A DNA stretch of 64,000 bases from NCBI RefSeq assembly GCF_900108025.1, contig NZ_FNUS01000007.1, positions 182,627 through 246,626 on the forward strand, read 5' to 3'. How positions within the stretch are numbered: the first letter of the stretch is position 1; each line of letters opens with the position of its first letter. The position numbers were made by a program, and so were the translations under genes. The notes below the pieces were generated by a model, which was not told where the DNA came from, made no database searches, and worked only from the letters and a program-made list of their open reading frames with translations. Positions 15,489-24,454 of the stretch are shown here, in pieces. Source of the stretch: Halpernia humi. Its GTDB lineage: Bacteria; Bacteroidota; Bacteroidia; Flavobacteriales; Weeksellaceae.

Positions 15489-16697
15489 ATGCAAAGTAGA
15501 ATATTAATTATCACAGGAATCGTATTTCTGTTAGAATTTTACGTTTACCAGGCATTTAAAACACTTACTAGTAACACCTGGCTTCGTATTTCTTATTGGA
15601 TTATTACGGTAGCCGTTTACGCTTTTTGTTTTTACCAGATTTTAAATTTTAATCGTGGCGATCGGGATCAGCACAAAATACAGACTTTAGCGGCTATTTT
15701 TGTGATATTTATTATTCCAAAACTTTTTATTGTTTTACTTCTTTTGCTAGAAGACGTTATCCGGATCTTCAGTTACGGCATAAGTTCTGTTGGTTCTAGT
15801 TCCACAGCGCATTTTCCGGCGAGAAGAAAATTTTTATCAATTATTGGTTTTGGAACAGCATCTTTGCTTTCGTATGCTTTTATTGATGGTATTATTTTTG
15901 GAAAATACCGCCATAAAGTGAGAAAAGTTAAAATTAAAATTGCCAATTTACCAGCAAGTTTTAAATCTTATAAAATTTTACAAATTTCCGATGTTCATAG
16001 CGGAAGTTTTTTTCATCCAGAAAAATTGCAGCATGCGGTAGATTTAATTAATGAGCAAAACGCAGATTTAGTTTTATTTACAGGCGATATGGTTAATAAT
16101 TTTGCGGAAGAATTTGAACCATTTATTCCTTTATTTAAAACGATAAAATCTAAAGACGGAAAATTTTCCATTCTCGGCAATCACGATTACGGCGATTATG
16201 CAGATTGGCCATCACCAGAAGAAAAAGCAAAAAATATCCCAAAATTAATCGGGTTTCAAAAGCAAGCCGGTTTTGAAATGCTCCGAAACGAGCACCGAAT
16301 TATTGAAAAAAATGGGGAGAAACTTTATATCTTAGGTGTAGAAAACTGGGGAATAAAACCATTTCCGCAATATGGAGATTTAGACAAAGCTTCTGAAAAT
16401 GTCCCGCCAGAAGCCGCAAAAATATTAATGAGCCACGATCCTACACATTTTGATTATATTGTAAAAAAACATCCTTCAAACGTACAACTCACACTTTCGG
16501 GCCATACACATGGAATGCAATTTGGGATAGATTTAAAGAATTTTAAATGGTCGCCGGTAAAATATAAATATCCAAAATGGGCAGATTTATATGAAAGTGA
16601 AGGCAAAAACCTCTACGTAAACAGAGGTTTTGGAGTGATTGGTTATCCTGGAAGAGTTGGGATTGAGCCTGAAATTACTTTATTTGAATTGAGATAA
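15489..16697 (+). CDS. Membrane-anchored metallophosphoesterase
   Basis: A 402-residue protein with about four N-terminal membrane helices (residues 1-155) and a calcineurin-like phosphoesterase domain. Metal ligands show as QISDVHSGSFFH near residue 165, FTGDMVNN near 198, LGNHDYGDY near 233, MSHDPTHFD near 314 and LSGHTHGMQFG near 337. This layout matches the YkuE/UDP-2,3-diacylglucosamine hydrolase-like group; the substrate is unknown. It directly follows the FabH-like gene. Confidence 0.88.
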   Translation: MQSRILIITGIVFLLEFYVYQAFKTLTSNTWLRISYWIITVAVYAFCFYQILNFNRGDRDQHKIQTLAAIFVIFIIPKLFIVLLLLLEDVIRIFSYGISSVGSSSTAHFPARRKFLSIIGFGTASLLSYAFIDGIIFGKYRHKVRKVKIKIANLPASFKSYKILQISDVHSGSFFHPEKLQHAVDLINEQNADLVLFTGDMVNNFAEEFEPFIPLFKTIKSKDGKFSILGNHDYGDYADWPSPEEKAKNIPKLIGFQKQAGFEMLRNEHRIIEKNGEKLYILGVENWGIKPFPQYGDLDKASENVPPEAAKILMSHDPTHFDYIVKKHPSNVQLTLSGHTHGMQFGIDLKNFKWSPVKYKYPKWADLYESEGKNLYVNRGFGVIGYPGRVGIEPEITLFELR

Positions 16698-16701
16698 AAT
16701 A

Positions 16702-17658
16702 CTATTTCTTTAGTTTAATTCTTAAATTTTTCAACATATCTTTCGTCATTTCAGAGATATCAAAAGTATAATTTAAATCCCAATCTTTTTTGGCGATAGA
16801 ATCATCAATAGACGCGGGCCAAGATTCTGCAATTTTTTGGCGAAAATCTGCTTCGTAAGAAATTTCGAATTCTGGAATTTCTTTTTTTATTTCCGCTGCT
16901 AATTCTTTTGGTGTAAAAGTCATTCCGCCCAAATTATAAGAAGTGTGAACCGTCAATTTTTCTTTTGGAGCCGCCATTAATTGCAATGTTGCTTCAATCG
17001 CGTCATCCATATAAAGCATCGGCATTGCGGTGTTTTCTGTGATATAACTTTTGTATTTTTTTTCTTCTATTGCTTCATAAAAGATTTCTACAGCATAATC
17101 TGTGGTTCCGCCACCGGCAGGTGTTTTCCAAGAGATTAATCCTGGATATCTGATGCTTCGTACATCTACGCCGTGTTTATCAAAATAATATTCACACCAT
17201 TTTTCGCCCGCCATTTTAGATATTCCATAAACGGTGGTCGGGTTTAAAACCACATCTTGCCCCACATTTTCTTTTGGAATTCCTTTCCCAAAAACAGCGA
17301 TAGAACTTGGCCAAAATATTTTTGAAATTAAACCTTCTCTTGCCATTTCACAAAAATTGAGCAAAGGTTCTATATTAAGTTTCCACGCAAAAAGTGGCTG
17401 TTTTTCAGATGTTCCGGAGAGTAGCGACGCTAAATGATAAACCGTGGTAATTTCGTAATCTTTGATAACTTGCCGCACAAGTTGCGTATTGCTCACATCC
17501 ATTCTCTCATAATAGGCGGCAGAAGTTAGATTTTTCTGCCATCTATCTAATCCTGAAGCAACGACATTTTCAGCACCATGTATTTCTACCAAACGATTGG
17601 TGAGTTCGGTTCCAATTTGGCCTAGTGCGCCAGTTATAAGTATTTTTTCAGTTGTCAT
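16702..17658 (-). CDS. L-threonine 3-dehydrogenase (short-chain, epimerase-like type)
   Basis: NAD-dependent oxidation of threonine to 2-amino-3-ketobutyrate, by the extended short-chain dehydrogenase type known from flavobacteria and mammals rather than the zinc type. From the ATG at 17658 it has 318 residues. Visible: Rossmann ILITGALGQIGTEL at the N-terminus; catalytic Tyr-Lys in TVYGISKMAGE near 140; WPSSIAVFG; RYPGLISWKTPAGGGTTDYAVEIF, typical of this subgroup; and a C-terminal SWPASIDDSIAKKDW. An upstream TTG at 17679 lies inside the -7 box and is not used. Confidence 0.88.
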   Translation of the reverse strand: MTTEKILITGALGQIGTELTNRLVEIHGAENVVASGLDRWQKNLTSAAYYERMDVSNTQLVRQVIKDYEITTVYHLASLLSGTSEKQPLFAWKLNIEPLLNFCEMAREGLISKIFWPSSIAVFGKGIPKENVGQDVVLNPTTVYGISKMAGEKWCEYYFDKHGVDVRSIRYPGLISWKTPAGGGTTDYAVEIFYEAIEEKKYKSYITENTAMPMLYMDDAIEATLQLMAAPKEKLTVHTSYNLGGMTFTPKELAAEIKKEIPEFEISYEADFRQKIAESWPASIDDSIAKKDWDLNYTFDISEMTKDMLKNLRIKLKK

Positions 17659-17676
17659 AGTTAGATTTATGCTTCG

Positions 17677-17684
17677 CAAATTTA
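17677..17684 (-). promoter_or_regulatory. Promoter -7 element of threonine dehydrogenase
   Basis: TAAATTTG on the minus strand matches TAnnTTTG and lies 18 bp before the ATG at 17658; it decides that start over the TTG at 17679. Confidence 0.6.
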
Positions 17685-17788
17685 ATAAAATTAAAGCTTC
17701 TAAAATAAATCATTTAATTAAAAAAACATCCGATTGTAAAAATTGTTAACATTGATTTTCATATTTTTGGAGTTGAAATAAAATAAGT

Positions 17789-18268
17789 ATGACAGAAAAT
17801 AAATTTATCATCAGAAAAGCCACAAAAAATGATGCAGAATTAATCTATAATTTAATAGTAAAACTTGCCATTTATGAAAAGATGGAAAATGAAGTTGTAA
17901 CTTCTATTGAAGAACTAAGTGAAAATATTTTTGAAAATAATTTTGCCGAAGTTGTTATCGGTGAAGAAAATGGAAACGCTATTGGCTTTGCACTCTATTT
18001 CTTTAATTTCTCAACATTTTTGGGAAAACCCGGTTTATATTTAGAAGATTTATTTGTAGAAGAGGATTGCAGAGGAAAAGGTTATGGTAAAAAGTTATTG
18101 CTTCATTTGGTGAAAATTGCTAAAGAAAAAAACTGTGGCAGAATGGAATGGTCGGTTTTAAACTGGAATGAGCCTGCTATAAAATTTTACAAATCTTTGG
18201 GTGCCTTGCCGATGACAGAATGGAGCGTTTATCGTTTAGATAAAAAAAGTCTTGAAATACTTGTTTAG
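17789..18268 (+). CDS. GNAT N-acetyltransferase
   Basis: A 159-residue acetyl-CoA-dependent transferase. Visible: IIRKATKNDAELIYNLI at the N-terminus, the strand LYLEDLFVEEDCRGKGYGKKLL (residues 87-108) with the R/Q-x-x-G-x-G/A acetyl-CoA loop, and MEWSVLNWNEPAIKFYKSLGA near 132-150. The LEDLFV and NEPAIKFYKSLGA patterns are typical of the diamine (spermidine/spermine) acetyltransferase-like branch. Substrate not provable. A TATTTTTG box at 17762-17769 is the likely promoter. Confidence 0.85.
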   Translation: MTENKFIIRKATKNDAELIYNLIVKLAIYEKMENEVVTSIEELSENIFENNFAEVVIGEENGNAIGFALYFFNFSTFLGKPGLYLEDLFVEEDCRGKGYGKKLLLHLVKIAKEKNCGRMEWSVLNWNEPAIKFYKSLGALPMTEWSVYRLDKKSLEILV

Positions 18269-18307
18269 AATTAGTTTAGAAAAACAAGTAAGAATATTAA
18301 TTATAGT

Positions 18308-18339
18308 AAAACCTGTAAGTTTTTTTACAGGTTTTTTCT
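18308..18339 (+). terminator. Rho-independent terminator after the GNAT gene
   Basis: AAAACCTGTAA pairs with TTACAGGTTTT and is followed by a T-run. Confidence 0.75.
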
Positions 18340-18349
18340 ATATAAAGCC

Positions 18350-18378
18350 TTGTAATTGAATAAATTTTATTATTTTTG
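18350..18378 (+). promoter_or_regulatory. Promoter of the rpsF-rpsR-rplI operon
   Basis: TTG at 18350-18352 and TATTTTTG at 18371-18378, 18 bp apart, fit the Bacteroidota promoter pattern. The rpsF ATG is 33 bp further on. Confidence 0.65.
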
Positions 18379-18411
18379 CACCTTGAAATTATTAACAACT
18401 AATTTACAATT

Positions 18412-18753
18412 ATGAACAATTACGAAACTGTTTTCATTTTAACTCCCGTTCTATCTGAAGCACAGGTGGAGGAAGCAGTACAAAAATTTGAAGATTTATT
18501 AACTTCAAACAAATGCGAAATCGTTGCCAAAGAAAATTGGGGACTGAAAAAATTAGCGTATCCAATTCAGTTGAAAAAGAATGGATTTTACACTTTAATC
18601 GAATTTAAAGGCGAAGGAACTGTAGTTGCAGATCTAGAATTGGCTTTTAAACGTGATGAAAGAGTTATCCGTTATTTGACGACTAAATTAGATAAACACG
18701 CTATAGAATGGGCTGTAACCAGAAGAGCAAAAAGAAAATCTGCTAAAGCTTAA
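18412..18753 (+). CDS. rpsF: 30S ribosomal protein S6
   Basis: Primary rRNA-binding partner of S18 in the 30S platform. The 113-residue protein begins [23 protein letters not shown] and has the S6 core [23 protein letters not shown] and [12 protein letters not shown], with a Lys-rich tail. First gene of the S6-S18-L9 operon, in which bacteroidotes usually lack an internal ssb or priB, as here. Confidence 0.97.
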   Translation: MNNYETVFILTPVLSEAQVEEAVQKFEDLLTSNKCEIVAKENWGLKKLAYPIQLKKNGFYTLIEFKGEGTVVADLELAFKRDERVIRYLTTKLDKHAIEWAVTRRAKRKSAKA

Positions 18754-18785
18754 TTAAAATTTAACCCTTAAAAAAAGAAAAAGAC

Positions 18786-19088
18786 ATGGCAATAGATGAT
18801 ATGGCACAACAAGCTGCTGCTGGTGGAGAATCTGAAATCAGATATTTAACTCCAATCGACATCAACACAAAATCTGGAAAAAAATATTCTAGATTCGAGA
18901 AATTCGGTATTAAATATGTGGATTATAAAGATCCAGATTTTCTTTTACAATTTGTAAACGAGCAAGGTAAAATCTTACCAAGACGTTACACAGGAACTTC
19001 TCTAAAATACCAAAGAAAAGTATCTTCTGCAATCAAAAGAGCAAGACACTTGGCTTTGATGCCTTACGTAGCAGATTTATTAAAATAA
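18786..19088 (+). CDS. rpsR: 30S ribosomal protein S18
   Basis: Partner of S6 in the 30S platform. The 100-residue protein has the S18 core [25 protein letters not shown], then [26 protein letters not shown], preceded by an extended N-terminus ([20 protein letters not shown]) usual in flavobacteria. 32 bp after rpsF. Confidence 0.97.
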   Translation: MAIDDMAQQAAAGGESEIRYLTPIDINTKSGKKYSRFEKFGIKYVDYKDPDFLLQFVNEQGKILPRRYTGTSLKYQRKVSSAIKRARHLALMPYVADLLK

Positions 19089-19183
19089 CATTAATCATTG
19101 GTTGTTGGTTTTCGGTTATCAGTTGTTAGTTTTCTAACATCTAATTTCTAAAATCTAACTTCTAAATAAAAAGGACAACAACA

Positions 19184-19714
19184 ATGCAAATTATCCTAAA
19201 AAAAGACGTAGAAAACTTAGGTTTAGAATTCGATACTATCGATGTGAAACCTGGCTATGCAAGAAATTTCTTATTACCAAAAGGTTATGCACTTTTAGCA
19301 ACGCCTAAAAACAGAGCCGCGCTTGCAGAAACTTTGGAAGCGAGAAAAGAAGAAGAAGCAAAATTAGTTGCTGCTGCAAATAAAATTGTAGATCAATTGA
19401 AAAAAACTGCTTTAGTTATCGAAACCAAAGTTGGTGCTGGTGATAAACTTTTTGGTTCAATCAACAATGCTAACATTTCTGAAGAACTTAGCAAAAAAGG
19501 AATTGAGATTGATAAAAAATATATCAAAATCCCTGGAAATACCATTAAAAGAACTGGTAAATTCTCTGCAAAAGTAAGATTACATAGAGAAGTGGAACAT
19601 GATTATAGTTTTGATGTTATTTCTGATGCGCCACCTGTAGTTGAAAAACCAAAACCTGCACCTGCTCCAAAAAAAGCAGAGGTTTCTGAAGAAACAACAA
19701 CAGAAGAAGCATAA
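19184..19714 (+). CDS. rplI: 50S ribosomal protein L9
   Basis: Binds 23S rRNA at the base of the L1 stalk. The 176-residue protein has the N-terminal L9 signature KDVENLGLEFDTIDVKPGYARNFLLPKGYA, a connecting helix, and the C-terminal domain with KLFGSINNANISEEL and IKRTGKFSAKVRLH. A Pro/Ala/Lys/Glu-rich extension after about residue 150 (PKPAPAPKKAEVSEETTTEEA) goes beyond E. coli L9 and is probably disordered. It is last in the operon and followed by a strong terminator. The 95-bp gap before it holds degenerate GGTTATCAGTTGTTAGT-type repeat sequence. Confidence 0.97.
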   Translation: MQIILKKDVENLGLEFDTIDVKPGYARNFLLPKGYALLATPKNRAALAETLEARKEEEAKLVAAANKIVDQLKKTALVIETKVGAGDKLFGSINNANISEELSKKGIEIDKKYIKIPGNTIKRTGKFSAKVRLHREVEHDYSFDVISDAPPVVEKPKPAPAPKKAEVSEETTTEEA

Positions 19715-19734
19715 GCAATTTCTAAAATATAAAG

Positions 19735-19768
19735 AAAAGTCCCGACATAAATTGTCGGGACTTTTTTT
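19735..19768 (+). terminator. Strong rho-independent terminator after rplI
   Basis: AAAAGTCCCGACA (19735-19747) pairs with TGTCGGGACTTTT (19753-19765), loop of five bases, followed by T-run. The A-rich left side could also let it stop transcripts from bglX on the other strand. Confidence 0.9.
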
Positions 19769-19789
19769 ATGAAAAAAATTTGATAAGCA

Positions 19790-19820
19790 AACCTCATAGG
19801 TTTAAAAAACCAATGAGGTT
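19790..19820. repeat. Short inverted repeat after bglX
   Basis: AACCTCAT at 19790-19797 and ATGAGGTT at 19813-19820 are inverse copies around GGTTTAAAAAACC-like sequence; possible weak terminator for bglX on the minus strand. Confidence 0.4.
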
Positions 19821-19835
19821 AAAGGAAATTAAAAA

Positions 19836-22163
19836 TCATTTTGTCCAGTTGATTTTTATTTTTTGAACGTCGTGCGAATTGGTTCCGACCATAATTTCAA
19901 AATCGCCAGATTCCCAATCGTATTTTAAATCATTATTATAAAATTTTAAATCTTCAGGTGAAATTTTAAAAACTACTTTTTTACTCTCGCCTGCCTTTAA
20001 ATATATTTTTTGAAAACCTTTTAGTTCCTTTACAGGTCGAGAAATACTTCCCACCAAATCTCTGATATAAAGCTGAACGACTTCTGCGCCATCATATTTC
20101 CCAGAATTTGTTAAAGTTACACTTGCATCAATAGTTGTATTTCCTTTTGGTTTTAAATTGGAAACATTAAAATCCGAATAATTAAATTGGGTATAACTCA
20201 AGCCAAAACCAAAGGGATAAAGTGGCGTATTGCATTCATCAAAATAAGCACTTTTGAATTTTTCAAATCCACATTTTTCGGTTAATTCTGTACTCAAAGG
20301 TCTCCCAGTATTCAAATGGTTATAGTAAATTGGAATTTGGCCCACACTTCGTGGGAAAGTCATGGGAAGTTTTCCGGATGGATTTACATCGCCAAAAAGA
20401 ATATCGGCAATCGCTAAACCGGCTTCAGTTCCGGGAAACCAGGCATCTAAAATAGCATCTGCTTTTTTACTTTCGTCTACAATTGTAAGCGGTCTTCCAT
20501 TGAAAAGCACTAATACAATTGGCTTTCCTGTCTTTTTTAGTTCATTAAACAAATCCTTTTGCGCTTCAGGAATATTAATATTTGTTCGTGAACTAGATTC
20601 TCCCGACATTTCTGCACTTTCACCAATGGCCAAAATGATAACATCGGATTTATTTGCCGCATCTAATGCTTCTTGTAAAATAACTTCTTTTGGTCTGGAA
20701 TCTCGCATTGTATTTTTGCCAAACATCGCTGCTCTTTCCTCCAATTTTTCATCGTAATAAATATTGCTGCCTTTTGCGTAAATAAATTGCGCTTTATCCC
20801 CAACTACTTGTTTTAAACCTTGTAATAGTGAAATAGAATTTTCTTGTTTTGCACCAACGCTCCAAGTTCCGGCCATATTCAATTTATTATCCGCTAAAGG
20901 GCCAATTACAGCATAAGTTCCTTCCTTTTTTAATGGCAATAATTGATGGTCGTTTTTTAACAACACCATTGATTTTGTGGCGACTTCTCGGGCAAAATTT
21001 TGATTGGCTTTGGTGAAAACTTCAGTTTTTGCGCGGCTAGAATCATTATACCTATATGGATCATCAAATAAACCCAAATCATATTTTGCTTCTAATATTC
21101 TTCGTGTGGCATTGTCAATATCTTTTTGTGTAACTTTTCCTTCGGAAAATGATTTTTTTAATGTTTTTAAAAATCCTTCGCTCACCATATCCATATCAAT
21201 TCCGGCCTTTAATGCCAACGCTGAAACTTGTTGCAAATCGCCGATGCCATGGTCTGTCATTTCACTGATTCCGGTGTAATCTGTAACTACAAAACCTTTA
21301 AATTTCCACTGATTTCGCAAGACTTCTGTTTGCAACCATTTATTTGCAGAGGCTGGAATATTATTTACAGTATTAAAGGAAGCCATCACAGAACCTACAC
21401 CAGCATCCACAGCGGCTTTATATGTCGGGAAATATTGGTTATACATCTTCAATTTGCTCATATCCACAGAGTTATATTCTCGTCCTGCTTCGGCCGCACC
21501 ATATAAAGCAAAATGTTTTACACAGGCAAGTCCAGTATTATTTTTTGCTAAATCTGTGCCTTGATAACCAAAAACCATTGCTTTAGAAATTTCACTTCCT
21601 AAAAAGGGATCTTCGCCTGCACCTTCTGCCACTCTCCCCCATCTTGGATCTCTAGCCAAATCCACCATCGGAGAAAAAAACCAATTAATTCCCTGTGAAG
21701 TGGCTTCATTTGCGGCAACTCTTGCTGTTTTTTGAATTAAATTTGGATCCCAAGAAGATGCTAAAGCAATCGGAATTGGAAAAGTGGTTTCGTAGCCGTG
21801 AATAACATCCATCCCAAAAATCAAAGGGATATGCAATCTACTTTTTTCAATGGCTATTTTTTGAACGTCTCTTATTTTATCAACACCTTTTATATTAAAT
21901 AATCCGCCAACTGCACCTTCTTCAATTTTTTTTGCAATACCAGAACTTTGGGCTGTTCCTGTGGTAAAATCGCCAGAAGATGGAAGATTTAGTTGCCCAA
22001 TTTTTTCATCTAATGTCATTTTTGACAAGAGGTTATTCACAAATTTTTCTTTTTTTATTTGGTAGTCTTTCGTTTGAAAACTTTGGACGGGCTGCGATAC
22101 TATTTCTTGCGCTGAAAAGCATGTTGCCAATGCTACAGATGCCATTATTATTGCTTTTTTCAT
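19836..22163 (-). CDS. bglX: GH3 beta-glucosidase (BglX-like), periplasmic
   Basis: Exo-acting glycoside hydrolase of 775 residues, releasing glucose from the non-reducing end of beta-glucans. Signal peptide ends near CFSAQ. Domains: GH3 N-terminal barrel with DEKIGQL, the catalytic nucleophile region GFVVTDYTGISEM near residue 295, and KHFALYGAAEAGREY; GH3 C-terminal domain with IGESAEMSGESSSR; and a fibronectin-III-like domain at the end (DGAEVVQLYIRD, LKGFQKIYLKAGE). It lies in a locus with two GH144 enzymes and SusCD. Bacteroides homologues of GH3 beside GH144 act on beta-1,2-glucooligosaccharides. Its leader is copy C of the conserved element. Confidence 0.92.
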   Translation of the reverse strand: MKKAIIMASVALATCFSAQEIVSQPVQSFQTKDYQIKKEKFVNNLLSKMTLDEKIGQLNLPSSGDFTTGTAQSSGIAKKIEEGAVGGLFNIKGVDKIRDVQKIAIEKSRLHIPLIFGMDVIHGYETTFPIPIALASSWDPNLIQKTARVAANEATSQGINWFFSPMVDLARDPRWGRVAEGAGEDPFLGSEISKAMVFGYQGTDLAKNNTGLACVKHFALYGAAEAGREYNSVDMSKLKMYNQYFPTYKAAVDAGVGSVMASFNTVNNIPASANKWLQTEVLRNQWKFKGFVVTDYTGISEMTDHGIGDLQQVSALALKAGIDMDMVSEGFLKTLKKSFSEGKVTQKDIDNATRRILEAKYDLGLFDDPYRYNDSSRAKTEVFTKANQNFAREVATKSMVLLKNDHQLLPLKKEGTYAVIGPLADNKLNMAGTWSVGAKQENSISLLQGLKQVVGDKAQFIYAKGSNIYYDEKLEERAAMFGKNTMRDSRPKEVILQEALDAANKSDVIILAIGESAEMSGESSSRTNINIPEAQKDLFNELKKTGKPIVLVLFNGRPLTIVDESKKADAILDAWFPGTEAGLAIADILFGDVNPSGKLPMTFPRSVGQIPIYYNHLNTGRPLSTELTEKCGFEKFKSAYFDECNTPLYPFGFGLSYTQFNYSDFNVSNLKPKGNTTIDASVTLTNSGKYDGAEVVQLYIRDLVGSISRPVKELKGFQKIYLKAGESKKVVFKISPEDLKFYNNDLKYDWESGDFEIMVGTNSHDVQKIKINWTK

Positions 22164-22250
22164 ATGTTTTCGTTATTTATTTTTTCAAGTTAATATGGAA
22201 TCGCATCATTTCATAATTTTTTTTGCAAACTTGTAAACGGCGATTTCTAA
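22164..22250 (-). promoter_or_regulatory. Conserved leader element, copy C, upstream of bglX
   Basis: In gene direction: TTAGAAATCGCC (GAAATCGCC from 22239-22247), nine bases, TTTGCAAA (22222-22229), TATGAAATGAT, GCGATTCCATAT, an A-rich stretch and CATATG at the start codon. AUCGC pairs with GCGAU (22200-22204); the flanking AUAUU/AUAU pairing is weaker than in copies A and B1. Same block order and same spacing between the first two blocks as copy A. Confidence 0.5.
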
Positions 22251-22280
22251 TATAATTTTTATTATGTAGTGAACTAATTT

Positions 22281-23069
22281 TTATTTATCTAATTTTTGTG
22301 CAAACATCCATTCATACAATTTTGGGTTAGAATAGGCAGAATCCCAAGAATTGTGATTGTCATTTTCAAAAATGGTGTAATGTACATTTGCATCACAGGA
22401 TTTTAATGTTTTATACATTGTGGTACTATTTTCTAGCGGAACAATATCATCTAATGCGCCATGAAAAATCCAAATTGGTTTGTCTTTTAGTTGCATGCAT
22501 GCTCTGGAAAGTGTCGGCCGATTCATCGGGCCGCAAACGGGTGCTACGGCAGCAAATAGTTCTGGATGTTCATCAGCGAGTTTCCAAGTTCCCCAACCGC
22601 CCATAGATAAACCTGTGAGATAAACGCGGGTTTTATCTACATTATAATTTTTTAAAATATATTGCAGTAATTCGTAAACGGCGGTTGTATCCCAATATTG
22701 ATTTTCTGGGCATTGCGGTGCTAAAATTGCGACGTCTTCTTTTATTAAGTTTTTGTAAGTAAATGGACTGTGCGCTTTTACTTTGTCTAAATCTGTACCG
22801 CGCTCGCCTGCTCCGTGTAGAAACAAAATTAATGGAAATGGTTTTGTTGTATCTTTTGGTAAATCTAAAATATAATTTAAAGATACATTTTGTTTAACTT
22901 CTGCCGAAAATTCTTTGCGGATTTCCTGACTTTTTAGCGGAAAAAATACTAAAAAAAACAAAAATGTAACTAGCCCTGATCGCAGTGGAAATCCTTTTTT
23001 ATCGGCGCGCAAGCGACGAAAAAAAGATTGAAACGGAGAGCAGGAAAAAGCTTCTAATAAATATTTCAT
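22281..23069 (-). CDS. Secreted alpha/beta-hydrolase (esterase/phospholipase-like)
   Basis: A 262-residue alpha/beta-hydrolase. Nucleophile elbow GLSMGGWGTW near residue 155, oxyanion region LILFLHGAGERG near 82, Asp in HGALDDIVPLE near 209 and His in ENDNHNSWDSAY near 236 complete a triad. It resembles PHB-depolymerase/LpqC-type esterases. Last gene of the GH144 operon (11 bp after the previous stop), so it may remove acyl groups from the glycan; this is inference. Odd feature: residues about 6-32 are encoded by a dispersed repeat, giving an Arg-rich start before the hydrophobic core LVTFLFFLVFF of the signal peptide. Confidence 0.8.
   Translation of the reverse strand: MKYLLEAFSCSPFQSFFRRLRADKKGFPLRSGLVTFLFFLVFFPLKSQEIRKEFSAEVKQNVSLNYILDLPKDTTKPFPLILFLHGAGERGTDLDKVKAHSPFTYKNLIKEDVAILAPQCPENQYWDTTAVYELLQYILKNYNVDKTRVYLTGLSMGGWGTWKLADEHPELFAAVAPVCGPMNRPTLSRACMQLKDKPIWIFHGALDDIVPLENSTTMYKTLKSCDANVHYTIFENDNHNSWDSAYSNPKLYEWMFAQKLDK
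22972..23054 (+). repeat. Dispersed flavobacterial repeat, copy 2, inside an open reading frame
   Basis: Begins AGCCCTGATCGCAGTGG, has an internal hairpin (AATCCTTTTTTATCG with CGACGAAAAAAAGATT) and ends GGAGAGCAGGAAAAAGC. Related to 2627-2712 by its two ends. It overlaps the 5' end of the esterase gene and encodes part of its signal peptide. Confidence 0.6.
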
Positions 23070-23080
23070 AATTTTTTCTT

Positions 23081-24451
23081 TTAATTAATGTGATGTTGTT
23101 TAGACTTAAAACCTAATTTTTGTAAACCTGTTCTAATTTCTGGTGCATTCATAAATAAATCCCAAAGCAAGCCTGTGCGGTAATTTTCTATCATCGGGGA
23201 AATTGTGCCTTGGTCTATGGCGAGATATTTCTTGGCAACCCAGTCGTTATATTGAATTGAAGTGGCGTCGTAAGGACCTGCAACGCCAATGAATTCTGGT
23301 TTTGTATAAATAAATTTTAGAAAATCCATCGATTTTTTTGGTGTATATGGAAAACTAGAAAGTGCAGCGGTTGGTGTAATGACGCCATTGTCATTTGTCG
23401 GCGAATGTGCGGTGTAGCCAATGCTTCCGTCTTTATTTCTGGTGTAACTTGCCGTTAAACCCCAATAATTTTTGCCGTATCCTTTGAAGTTTTTGGGATT
23501 TTCTAGGCAATATTTGTAATCGATTAATACTTGGTTTTTGTTTAAATCAAAGTAATTTTTCACATATTTATCCGATAAGCCTCGTGGATCTAACGCTAAA
23601 TATGAATATTGCGACCAAAAAAGTGGACCGCCGTATTCTTCTGAACCATTGTGCTTTACGAAAAGTGGTAGATTATACTTCTTTTTATCTGTAGTGTAAG
23701 TGCCGTTTCTGCTCCAGCCTTTTTCAAAGGTTTCTCTATCAATGGAATATTTGGGTGAAGATCCTGCTAAAACGTAGGTAATTAAGCATTCATTATAGCC
23801 CTGTAATGGAAAATTCATTGCCCAGCCGTAATCTGGCGACCAATGCCAATAGAGGACTTTTTCGCCGCCTTTTGTGTACCAATTCCATTCTACGCTTCGC
23901 CAAAGTGCATCACAATTTTCTGCTAGCTTTTTTTCTTCTGCATTTCCGTTTTTAAAATATTCTCTTACGCAGATTAAACCTTGGGTTAAAAATGCGGTTT
24001 CTACTAAATCTCCGCCGTCATCTTTTTTACCAAAGGGTACAGTTTTGCCTGTTTCACCGTTGATCCAATGTGACCAAGCGCCATGAAAACGATCTGCGTT
24101 TTTTAAGAATTCTGTAATGTGCGTCAATCTCTTTACTGCTTCGTCGCGCGGGATAAAACCACGATCGACACCGACAAGAATTGACATTAGGCCAAAACCA
24201 GAACCGCCTGTTGTAACAACATTTGGATCGTTTTGCGGATAGATTCCATCGGGATGAAATCTTTCTCTTCCCATAAGTGAGTTTGGCTCGGCATAATCCC
24301 AAAAATATTTTAGCGTTTGTTTTTGAACTAAATTAAGAAGTTCGGTATCAGAATTAGAACTATTTGCTGTGCTTCCACCATCGGGAGATTTTGTAGCGCA
24401 GGAGAAAAACATTAAAATAACAATTGATAGGGATACTAATTTTTTTAGCAT
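23081..24451 (-). CDS. GH144 family lipoprotein (endo-beta-1,2-glucanase-like), second copy
   Basis: A 456-residue protein with a lipoprotein signal (MFFSCAT, Cys 18) and a Glycoamylase-type (alpha/alpha)6 domain of the GH144 family, founded by the Chitinophaga pinensis endo-beta-1,2-glucanase. Visible conserved blocks: LKYFWDYAEPNS, VTTGGSGFGLMSILVGVDRG, DRFHGAWSHWINGETGK, DDGGDLVETAFLTQGLI, YWHWSPDYGWAMNFPLQGYNECL, WGLTASYTRN and IDQGTISPMIENYRTGLLW. Tandem paralogue of the next gene upstream (3-bp gap). Lipid anchor suggests action at the cell surface. Confidence 0.88.
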   Translation of the reverse strand: MLKKLVSLSIVILMFFSCATKSPDGGSTANSSNSDTELLNLVQKQTLKYFWDYAEPNSLMGRERFHPDGIYPQNDPNVVTTGGSGFGLMSILVGVDRGFIPRDEAVKRLTHITEFLKNADRFHGAWSHWINGETGKTVPFGKKDDGGDLVETAFLTQGLICVREYFKNGNAEEKKLAENCDALWRSVEWNWYTKGGEKVLYWHWSPDYGWAMNFPLQGYNECLITYVLAGSSPKYSIDRETFEKGWSRNGTYTTDKKKYNLPLFVKHNGSEEYGGPLFWSQYSYLALDPRGLSDKYVKNYFDLNKNQVLIDYKYCLENPKNFKGYGKNYWGLTASYTRNKDGSIGYTAHSPTNDNGVITPTAALSSFPYTPKKSMDFLKFIYTKPEFIGVAGPYDATSIQYNDWVAKKYLAIDQGTISPMIENYRTGLLWDLFMNAPEIRTGLQKLGFKSKQHHIN

Positions 24452-24454
24452 ATT

